Part shown: positions 35,201 through 47,200 of the stretch, piece after piece
How the letters are laid out: each line of letters starts with the position of its first letter
How positions within the stretch are numbered: the first letter of the stretch is position 1
Assembly: GCA_940671915.1 (NCBI GenBank)
Contig: CALNVZ010003434.1
Coordinates: forward strand, 24,957,558-25,021,557
Length of the DNA: 64,000 nt
Direction: 5' to 3'
DNA from: Paracentrotus lividus
Lineage: Eukaryota > Echinodermata > Echinoidea > Camarodonta > Echinidae
Notes under the pieces: model-generated
Database searches by the model: none
The model's input: only the letters and a program-made list of their open reading frames with translations
What the model was told of the DNA's origin: nothing
Made by a program: the position numbers and the translations under genes

Positions 35201-38200
35201 AGCATCTTCAATTGCTCCTGCCACAATTGCTCCAGGTTTTATTTTGTCTAAAATGTAGGGTTATGGTTGCAATAGGGTTTTATGTTAGGTTTAAGGTTAG
35301 TTTTAGGGTAAGGTGTAGTGTTAAAGTCTAGAGTTGAAGTTTTAGTCATTTGATTAATGTATGGAACTTGAAGTGGAGAAATTGTCATCGGAACAAATGT
35401 CATGGAATCGTGCTATTTACTGGGTTTTGTGGTAGTGAAGCATCGCCTCATGTGTGGATGCGATTAGGCACCATAGCAGACATAATTGGGAATCTGGTAA
35501 TGATGTCAGGCTACCGGAACTGAACTGTGACATGCAATTAAGCCCCAAAGTCAAGAACAAGAGTATAGAGTTGGAATTCTTGATCTTGGATTTATGTGTA
35601 TGCATATAGGGATAGTCCGATGAGCTAATACTGTAGGCCTACATCTTAATTGTGATACAGTTTTTCGGTTTTTAATAAAGAAAGCTTTACAGCACAACAA
35701 AAAATAGACAATAGCCAAGAGTGGCCCCAAAACTTGAAAAAGCCCTGCACACGGAATAACAGCTACATGTACCATTGAAAAAATATTTTATATATATCAT
35801 CACACGCACCAAAAACCATCCTCTCTGTATCACATAAAATTTTTCAAAGAGGACGGTTCGTGATGTGTGCGATGATATTAAATAAAGGAGATTGTTTGAT
35901 TTAAACATGGCTCTCACAAAACTTTTTTTTTTTACACTGTGCAGTGTTTAGACTATCTATAGGCCTATAAAAATAATGTTGTCCTACATTGATAACTATT
36001 GGATTGTGTGTTCATGTATTAGAGAAAACAAATACAATTGATATGGATATTCATAGCACTTTTTAAATACACATCAGGAAATGTTGGTAAGTGTTTTCTT
36101 TAAGTACATGGACATGTATTATGTTGGAATAATACCTCAATAACAATAAAATTCATTACAATGCAGTAATTCTGGTAAATGCACTGGATTTACTGTATGT
36201 AGAACTGTGAAAAACGAGAGAAGAACCCAGTCTATATTATCAACCTGTGCCATTCATTACAGCCTAGAGTGTAGGACTTCCATTTGCTGCGAAAGATTCA
36301 GTAAAATACAGTCAGAGCAATCAGATTTTACTCATTTCTGTCTCTTTCACACTTGTTTTGGGAAATCGAACAAAAATACTACATGTACCCTGTAAATTCC
36401 TTTAAATATCTCAGAATAAACTAAAAACTAGTAGTGTTGGCCACTGATCTGAATAGAGGCATTCAATTTCATACATTCAACTCCTTGCTAATTCTCTATC
36501 CATATTTTGGCACAGCGCAGACAGGACATAATGTATAAAATTGACCTTCAATTAAAAGGGTCGTGAGACAAGTTGTATGGGAAATTGCTGTAGGCTGCAT
36601 TGTACATGTAATCCTAGACTTCATTGTTGATCCTCTACAGTGGCGAATCCAGGTGGGGGCGCAGGGGATGCGCGCCCCCTATAATTTGAAAACCACTCAT
36701 TGAACTTACATGCTAGAATCCGAAAATTTTGGTGGTGCCCCCCCCCCTCCCATCCGGCCCCCTATCCTGAAATCCTGGATCCGCCATTGCTCTAGATTTT
36801 AAACTTTGTCCATGCACCCTTTTTCTTTCTCTCCTCTACAAATGTTGTGTACATGTATTTCTAGAACCATCAATTTTTGATATAGGATAGTAAATGTATT
36901 TTATTTTCTCAAATCATCTTGCTTCGACCTTACATGTATGCTCTGAGTCTATAAAGAATGAATCTTTCATTTCCTTAGATCTACATTACGTTCTTTTAAA
37001 GTTTTAGCATAATATTACATTGGCCTAGAGGGGCCTACATTTATGTACATAATACACTCTCACCCTTGTCTACATACTGTACTGTACAACTGTATTTATT
37101 GACCAGTATTCTCAAAGGGCGACTAAAGTTAGTAGGCCTACTTTAAAATACGTCACCCTTGTGTTCGAAACAATAGCAAGGCCTATTTAGTAGGCTTACT
37201 AACTACATGTATAGTCACCCTTCGAGAATACCAGTCATCGTCTCTATCTTTCTGTATTTCCTACAGGAACAGACTTCTCAACACATTGTAATGCACTATA
37301 GTCCTGAATACATTGTGTACATGAATATGTAGGTCAATGCACTTTTAGATCTACCATCATGCAGGGAATTCCCCTTGGCCTCAATACACCTCTGACCTCT
37401 AGCAGACAAATCACTTTCCTTTCAATGTCATTTGAAACCCTCAACAAGTCCCCTCTACACATGCAGAGCTGTGCCTCAGGCTTTGACTGTTCTTGTACAT
37501 GTTGCCTTGAATTACAGTGTTGTGATATGGATGCATGCTGTAGAATACCCTTTTCTCAAGTACCAAATGTTCCTGAACCCCGTACTATAGGTAGTACTAA
37601 CTACTATACTTGCCATTATAACCCCACCTATCGTACAGGGTTAAGCTTATTCCACTTTCTGTTCCCACGGCATTTTGGCAAATTAGGCTTACCCATAGTA
37701 CAGGATTCTCTGGCCCTGCAAAATAGCCCTGCAAAATAGCAGGGTTACCAGACAATAAGGTTGAAAGCCAGGGTTAAAAACTCCTGTCGGAACAGCGATG
37801 GAAGTTATACCCGGCAAAAAGTGGAGCTGAAACACACAGGTGCCAGCAGCTGTTGTCCATTCAGAGATATTAAGCAGCAAACCGCTCTATCAGAAAAGCC
37901 GGGTTGTCGAATTCTGTGTGAGAACAGCGTGCATTTTCTTAACCGGGGTTAGCCAGATAATTTGGCTCGTCAGAAAAGGAAAATAAATAGTATCGGGTTA
38001 AGGATAGTACAGGGTAAAGAAAGTGTCAAAAGGGTATTAAAGTCCCTGTCAGCACCAAAGCATAGAGGGTGCATTAATGGTCAAAAACAAAATTTTAACA
38101 GGAGCAACAATCATGATACGAAATGCAATTAAAACACTGAACACAATCACAATCAGCGATGCGATGGTCATTACATCGAAACTGATGGTCTTTCAAAACG

Positions 38201-41200
38201 CCCCTTTTTATGCGTTTAGATTTTCCTCAGAATGGAACTGAAAGATGTAAATATTTACGCCCGGAAATTAGAACTGTGAACCCAACTTTTGTTTACAACT
38301 CTATATTCCTATGTTTGATAGTTGAGTTTTGTATCATGATACATGTTCCTGTTTAAATTGTAATGTTGTTGTTGTTGTTGTTCTTATATTTTACGGCGCT
38401 TTCATTCATTATATGAATATTTACGCCTTATGAATTGCGTTTTTTTTTTCGTTTTTTTCTTCCCCTCTTTTTTTAAAGATAATCATTTTCCTGTTGAAAA
38501 GATTTTTTTTTTTTTTCTTTTTAATACAAAGCCTTGCTTGATGATAATCAAGAAAATCAAAATATCTATCGTATATGTCTCTAATAAAATACCGTCCTCA
38601 TTCTTAAAAGGAAAAATAATTCTTGTTCTTATAAAGCAAAAAGCAAAAAGAATTACGGTATAATAAATAAAAAGGACAGAAAACAAAGTATAGGTACTTT
38701 GACCAGACGGCACTTTTGTATGAACGTACCAAGAGTATGAACGTACCAAGAGTACCGAGAGTCTGAAAAATGAAACTTTTGTATGAATCATACGTAGGCC
38801 GCCCTGACACATCCACAGACTAATGTACAGGTTACAGGGTTTCAGGCTCGCTCTCTAAAAAATTGCAAATTGTGATAATAAAATGTACATGTCTGTAGAC
38901 TAGCCCGTGTACCTTGCCTGTCAATTACGCCATGCTGTTCAGGTATTAAACATGACTCATGCTTTGTGTACAGTCAGAGAAGGCACTGGGAATTTCCACT
39001 CTCACTGGTCAAAATACAGACTACTAGAGCATACATGTAAACTGTAAAGTGCAGTACAATAATGCGTAATTTAGTTCTCGGTAATTATGAGCAATCCATG
39101 ACATTTGACTTATCACCAAAAATTTAAGCTAATAAAGTGTTTTTTTTTTCATCGAAGCCTACATTTGTTTTACCATTTTAATTTTTCAAAAGAGATGTCA
39201 TTATGAATCCTACGAGAAAAATAACTTTCCTCACATAATTCATACAAAGTAAATGCATGCTTTCAACATCATACATGCACCCATATTTGTCTGACTGTTT
39301 CAATTGTGGAGAAATAAACATTATTTTGTACTAAAGCTTTCATTACATCTGCATGCGCAAATTATAGCACATGAAACATGGGGTTTAAAAATAGCCCTGA
39401 CAACCTTCCAGGTACAATTTACATACTGTACAATGTTTGTTGGCAAGCTCTCACACCCTTCACAGATTGAAAAGGAAATATTATACTTATCTGTTTTAAA
39501 AGGAATAAACCACTTGAAACGTAAATAATTTATCAGATATATCACAACTCTATTCAATTAGAAACACCCACTAGAACAGAACCTGATACCAATTCTATCA
39601 ACAAACTTTCAACAAGGTTCTTCCTATTTCCTGTAGAACATTTTTTTTTCTGCTTTCACACTAGTTCAATTTTGTATCCAAAAGAAAAATCAAAGTTTAT
39701 ACTATAAACATGTAGGGTATGTCAATCCTGGTAAAATTCACATTTATTTTCATTTGTTTCATATTTTTACTTTCGCCAATCAATTTTTTCGTTTAAGTTA
39801 TCTGCTTTTATTGGAGCCAACTGGGAGCCAGGGAAAACTTTCATTTCAATTCAAATTCATCCTTTACATGTAATGCTTGAAAGACATCCACAATGGACAA
39901 TTACCCCCCGACAACTACCCCAGGAATAGGGTTAGGTGTAGAGTTAGGGGTAGACTGTTGGCAGGGATAATTTTCCAGGATGTAGTTGTCCTAAAAACCC
40001 TAAAAAGGTTATTTTTAGATTATTTTTATTATAATTTATAATGCTAGAAATGTTATTTGTCAATAAAATTATTCAACGTACATGTATGTATGTATTTGCT
40101 AATCATTCTATTTAAGGTTTAAAGTTTCAATACAAGACATTGATTTCTATAAAAACAGGAACAGCTCATAGATAGTAATCAAAATAGTTGAATTCCTATC
40201 TCACATATGAATTAGGCATTACATTTTATGCTGATAGAAAAGAAGAATTTCCTCAGTTGAAATTACATAATAACCGCAATCAACATGATACATCCTAGTG
40301 CTTCTTATCATTATAAACGTGATTGAGAAGGAAATATTATAAATCCCCTAAAAAGGATGCAATGTAAACAAGCCCACATCAGCTACATGCATACTGCAGG
40401 AAAGTGATAACCCTTTATCACTTCCTATCTTATCAAAAAATTTAAAAGTCTCAGACAATCAGAGATTTCACTTAAAAAACTAAAGGGCATTTAGAAAATC
40501 TTAAAGGAAAAGTTCACTCTAAATAGTCCATCTGCATCTGATGGCTTTCGTGCTCAGCGATACCTTAATTTATTCCAATTTAAAGGTGGTATCTCAGATG
40601 CCTCCGAGATGTCCAGGAAAAATCTCATTTAATATGAACATGTTTGGTTTTCCTGCAAATCATGGCGAGGAGACTCAAGAGACGTCTATGGATGGTAGCT
40701 TGCAAACCATGGTCCAGAAGGTAGACGCCCTCTTCTACAAAGAACGTCCTAAGGAACCTACTACTTCTTCTTCTTAAGCTTCATTAATTTAGATCTATGT
40801 TACAAATGGATTCAGGGGTTTCAATTACCTCTTCACGTCCCTGTCTAAGAACCTTATGAAGGGTGTGGCAAAACTTTCAGCACCCTGGACCAGTAGCGTG
40901 CACACCACGCTCCAGAAGGCTGACGCCCCCTTCTCCTGGAACATACATCTACATTTACCAAGGTACCTACTACTTAAGCCTCATCCAGATCATCTAGATC
41001 TATGTTATAAATTAAATATTTTAATTACCTCTTCATGTCCCTCTCTGAGAACCTTGTGAAGGGTGTGACAGAACTTCCAGCATCAACCGGGTTACCCTGG
41101 ACCGGTAACTTGCACACCAACGCTCCAGAAGGTCGACGCCCCCTTCTCCTGGAACGTACCGATGATGATGCCTTCATAGGACAGTTTGGAGGTTAAGGAA

Positions 41201-44200
41201 AACATTTATATGTGCTTGACCATATTAGGACAACTAACACCCGGACAATTACCCCCCAGACAACTACAAATAAAGTTAGGGTTTATACATTGTAGGTGGA
41301 GAGTTAGGGGTAGATTTTCGAGAAGAGGTAGTTGTCCAAGGGGCAATTTTCCAAAGAGTAACTGCCCTAGAACCATGCTTAATAATTGACATGTAAATAC
41401 CCATCTTGAAATAGAACATGTAATTCACTTAATTAGCAATATTGGTTTAGTTGCAATTTTTAATTCAATTTTGGGGTTTTTTTTATCATTGTTTTTTTTT
41501 AAGACCAAATTTTGAATGCACTCCTTGTTTCATTGATATTCAGGCTTTAAAGGAACATACATGACATGTACGCATAAAGATGAATATTGTATTAAGCGAT
41601 AAATGCTGTCTGTTATTACTATTTCATTATCATTAAAGGTATCCCGCCTTAATCTTTAAAGGACTCTCTTTTTCCAAAACTTTAACATACTTTGTTACTG
41701 TGAACTCTGTAGTCCTCCCCAAGATATTTTTTCATGGATTTGGTGTCAGCTTTCACTAATTTTATCTTTGTATTGCTTATTAGAAATGGAATCTGCCCAT
41801 AATGTGTCGGCTAAATACCCAAATAAGGATATCTCTTTTCCAAGGACAGCTTGATATTTTGCCAATTTTAGGCCTTTAAGTTTAACAGCTACTGATTACC
41901 AGCTATAAGCACACTGCCGCAATACTACTGTCTGTTTTAGTCATTATTTGGGGAATACATTCCTTGCACAGCATACTAAAGTTTCCAATATATTACACAT
42001 GCTGTATGTTACGGCATAGACAGTGATTATATATCAGTATCATTTTGCACAGTACGGGTATCAATGAGCCAAATCTGATTTGAATACAAAAGAAGGTTAG
42101 ATTTCTTCAAGGAAACTTAGAAAGCTAGTGTCAAATAATGTCCTGATTAGATTTGTTTTTGAATACATGCAGTCCTTCAAAATGTTTTGGGAAAGTTCTT
42201 TTGTCTTTTTATCATGTGCCTGATAAGAATAACCTTTCACTTTGAATTTTTACAATGTACAATGTAATAACAAGATCTTGACTTGATTTTTTTATTTCAA
42301 TAATAATAATTATAATTATTAACATTTACATTGTATGTAGCGCTTTATACAATTGTTTGAAAGCGCTTTACAAATTAAACATAAGAAATAATACATAATG
42401 AACATAAGATAAACAAGAAAATCAATTATACAACAGAATAATTGGCTTACTGTGAGATTATACAAATGAATGTAATTACAATTATGGTAACATCTTAACT
42501 AAGAATTAACAGGTACGTTTTTAGGTGCCTTTTAAATGTTTCTACAGTAGGGGCATTACAAATTACAATGGGGAGATTGTTCCAGTATGTACATGTCATT
42601 AATTTCTTTTGTGACTTATAATTTACGATGTACATTTGGATAATTCTTTATGGATTTTTGCTCTTCAAAAGGAATCTCCCATCTATTTTTTTTATAATAG
42701 CCCCCCCCCAAAAAAAAGAACACAACAACAACAACCTACAGTTAATGTTGACTGTAGGCGTGCCTAGATGGCAATGGTTTAAAATACAGATAATCATTAA
42801 AAAAAACAGAAGAAAATTAAAAAATTGCATTAAAGTTGAATCTACACGTACTTTGCTTTAAAATAATCATAAAGAAAGTTTGATACATGTATGCATGTCT
42901 GTAATAGAAAGTACAGCAAGTTCAATCTTTTTCTACAAAACTGCGATCACCTTATATACTACGTTACATGTACCTCATGAGGAGTGCTTTTCTTCTGAAT
43001 TCTATGAGTCATCATGAAGGGTTCCTTGCACTCAATTTACAGGAGAATTTTCATTAATATTGCATAAATCCAATTTGCATGCAATCACAAGTTAATTCAA
43101 AATTCTGTAATGTTTCGGCTGTGAAATGACCCTACTGTGGTCACCACTTTCATGCATTGGTCTGGCACAAATTCTGTGTCTAGTCTGCGTAACACGTGCC
43201 TTCTTATATCACAATACATGAAGGGATGAAATTCTAGTCAAATCATATTTCAACAGTAAAAAACATGACTACTTTCATATAATTTAACCTTTTAGCACCT
43301 AAACTGCCCGAGACCGCCCCTCAGCTTACTCACGAAACCGCCCCAAACCGCCCCAAACCGCCCGTCTTAAGCACGCTATACAGGCAAGATAGTATCAAAA
43401 TATGTGATGAAACATGCCCATACCTGTGGTGGATTACACATTGGATGTGTGCTGTCCGATTCTGCACAAAAAAAGTAGGTTTTAAGGCCAATTCTTATTG
43501 ACAAAAATCTGATTTCAAGAAACACAGCATATCCCTTTCCGCTAGTGAGTAAACTGACACTTTTCATGCAGTCTCTAGGTGCTAAAGGGTTAAAGGACAT
43601 GGGTCATTCATTCCATGTCACATCACTCAATGGGTTTAACCCTATAATTTCTGACTTTGATGAAAAAATTTGGAGTTCTCTGTGAGTTATCTCACAGTAC
43701 CAAATTTCAAATTCCTGGGGGTGTTTCACAAAGAGTTTAGTAGACTTGAAAATCGCACTTAAATTGTTAGTTTCTTGCGTTATATTATGCATCACCTCAT
43801 TGGATTAGCCATGCTCAGGGGATGCGCGCCAATGTGAAATCTATCAATTAAATTGCGCATTATAAAACAAGATGTGCAGAGAAGTTAAGGGCAACTTTAA
43901 GTCTACTTAACTCTTTGTGAAACACCCCAAGGTCAATCAGGTAAGGGGTTTTGAGATTTTTGGCCCCCCCCCCAAAAAAAAGGAGGGGCATGGTCACATA
44001 CATTTTAACCTCCATATCTCAGGAACTACAGGGTCATTCTTCACAAAATGGGAATTTTCGGAAAGGGGATTCATCAAAGATTCCAAATCTACCATTATTA
44101 TGAAAATTGGTACACATTCGGGGACCTGACCTTTTGTCCTACATGTACATGTACATGTGTAAGATTTAACCAATTTTAATGGAATAAATTTTATGACATA

Positions 44201-47200
44201 CTTTATAGACATATGATAAATTAAAGAAACATCAATGTTTGGCTTGATTGTAAAGGATACTCCTGACATGTTTCTCTTTGACCGGTACTTCCTGGGCGTT
44301 GATCGCTTTGTTCACACTCGTTTGCTATAAAAAGACAAGAAAATAAATCATCAATATCATCATAAAAACTTTGAATACTGCAATGATCATGTTAAGCAAG
44401 CCAATATTACATGTAAGCTCCCATTCATGTCACATGTACATGTAGTGATATGTCGAATCAAGAGTGTACCAGCCAATTTATTCTGAACTGTTATAAATCA
44501 TGTACAAACTGGGTGGTATTCTGATAATTAAACCTAAGTTTAACCCCAGTCTAACCTAGAATTTTAGACCACACTTCTATGGAATGTGGGTTTTATCTTT
44601 CATCTTCCATATTCATGGCAAAGATAATGCACCAATTGATTCATTAAAATTCCTTGTACTTTCATACTTTCCTAATCTTCTCATTTCATGACACGTATGA
44701 CAACTTTTTGCTGCCGAATGAGAATATTTTTTACTTTGTGAATGAGCTGACAATTGGTATTCCATAAAAGTGTGGTCTAAATTAACCTAGGGTTAACTAA
44801 ACCATGGTTAGATGAGAATACCACCAATGGAGTTTAGAGCTAGAAAATTGGAGATCTGAGCAAGAAAAATTGAAACAATTTACTGGAAGTCACAAATACA
44901 CAACTCTAGACTCATATAAACAAACAAAAACAGTTACTTTAAAGCCAGTACAAACTAGCAGCCTTGTGTAGCACCACCTCAAGTCCCCAACGGCTCGACT
45001 CTGTCCCGATTCCTAACCCATAATGCAACATCATGATAGTGTAGTCTTATAATTCAGGCCCATTAGAATGAAAACTCACCTTTTCACTACTCAATGAATT
45101 CACACCATGATAATAATGTTGCCAAGTAACATAACACATACTTTTCCCCTCAAAGCATTTTAGTTTCACAATACAAATTAAATTGTAGGTTAATTTTACA
45201 CCGTTTTGTTAATATTTATCTAAAAAAGTATATACTTTAAGACTAGCTATTTATAACACACAGTCAATGAGAGTGTTGCTCAGTTCGCTCTCCCTTTAGA
45301 AAGGGAAACTAATGGACTTTAAAATAACATCGCATCATACAGGTATAAACTATCAATTTGATTTGTTTTAATACATCATAAAAAGGGAAATTTAATCCCA
45401 AAAGGATAACATTTGTGATTGGAGATTGAACTAAATCAATTCTAAAATGACAATGTAAACATTGATTTGAAGACAAGAGTGGAATCGATTCACATTTCAT
45501 TCTTGGTTGCATTTATCTTAAACTTTAAAAGGATGAATTACAGAAAAAATCATGAGACACCACTTATCTTTTCCTTTGTGTCTTTATCTTTTAGTTTCTT
45601 TCTTGCATTGTGCAGAAATACAATGTACACTACTTTTGACATTTCATCAGGATGTGTAGCGCTTTATACACATTGTTTGAAAGCGCTTTACAAATTAAAC
45701 ATAAGAAACAATACATAATGAACATAAGATAAACAAGAAACATCAATTATACAACAGAATAAATTGGCTTACTGTGAGATTATACACAAAAATGAATTAA
45801 TTACAATTATGGTAACATCTTAACTAAGAATTAAACAGGTGTACGTTTTTAGGTGCCTTTTAAATGTTTCTACAGTAGGGGCATTACAAATTACAATGGG
45901 GAGATCGTTCCAGTATGTACATGTATCTATTAATTTCTTTTGTGACTTGTAAATTTACGATGTACATTTGGATAATCTCTTTTATGGATTTTTGCTCTTC
46001 AAAAGGAATCTTCCCATCTATTTTTTTTTTATAATAGCCCCCCCCCCCCAAAAAAAAAAACAACAACAACAACCTACAGTTAATGTTGACTGTAGGCGTG
46101 CCTAGATGGCAATGGTTTAAAATACAGATAATCATTAATAAAAAACAGAAGAAATTAAAAATTGCATTAAAGTTGAATCTACACGTACTTTGCTTTAAAA
46201 TAATCATAAAGAAAGTTTGATACATGTATGCATGTCTGTAATAGAAAGTACAGCAAGTTCAATCTTTTTCTACAAAACTGCGATCACCTTATATACTACG
46301 TTACATGTACCTCATGAGGAGTGCTTTTCTTCTGAATTCTATGAGTCATCATGAAGGGTTCCTTGCACTCAATTTACAGGAGAATTTTCATTAATATTGC
46401 ATAAATCCAATTTGCATGCAATCACAAGTTAATTCAGAATTCTGTACATGTTTCGGCTGTGAAATGACCCTACTGTGGTCACCACTTTCATGCATTGGTC
46501 TGGCACAAATTCTGCGTCTAGTCTGCATAACACGTGCCTTCTTATGTCACAATACATGAAGGGATGGAATTCTAGTCAAATCATATTTCAACAGTAAAAA
46601 ATATGACTACTTTCATACAATTTAACCTTTTAGCACCTAAACTGCCCGAGACCGCCCCTCAGCTTACTCACTAAACCGCCCCAAACCGCCCCTGTCTTAA
46701 GCACGCTACAGGCAAGATAGTATCAAAATATGTGATGAAACATGCCCATACTTGTGGTGGATTACACATTGGATGTGTGCTGTCCGATTCTGCACAAAAA
46801 AAAGTAGGCTTTAAGGGCAATTCTTATTAACAAAAATCTGATTTCAAGAAACACAGCATATCCCTTTCCACTAGTGAGTAAACTGACACTTTTCATGCAG
46901 TCTCTAGGTGCTAAAGGGTTAAAGGACATGGGTCATTCATTCCATGTCATATCACTCAATGGGTTTAACCCTATAATTTCTGACTTTGATGAAAAAATTT
47001 GGCGTTCTCTGTGAGTCATCTCACAGTACCAAATTTCAAATTCCTGGGGGGTGTTTCACAAAGAGTTAAAGTAGACTTGAAAATCGCACTTAAATCGTTA
47101 GTTTCGTGCGTTATATTATGCATCACCTTATTGGATTAGCCATGCTCAGGGGATGTGCGCCAATGTGAAATCTATCAATTAAATTGCGTATTATAAAACA

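Larger units (their letters stand above)
34446..40680. other. Intron 3, mostly unique AT-rich sequence
   Basis: Apart from the repeats listed (34951-35215, 35211-35400, 36638-36790, 37101-37235, 39897-39993) I see no exon-like or structured sequence. The open frame at 37359-37739 is composed of ordinary codons but matches nothing I know. Confidence 0.5.
42336..45654. repeat. 3.3 kb tandem duplication, unit A
   Basis: Runs from TGTAGCGCTTTATAC to CATCAGGATG and is followed at once by unit B. It holds exon 2, a LINE 3' fragment and at least three MITE-like elements (43284-43593, 43717-43928, 44512-44825), all also present in unit B, so the duplication is younger than those insertions. The left breakpoint lies inside the LINE 3' tail. 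Confidence 0.92.

Noticed and set aside
37359-37739. 126-codon open frame in intron 3, cysteine-rich
   Set aside because: Cysteines show no spaced pattern of a known domain; length is within chance for this sequence.
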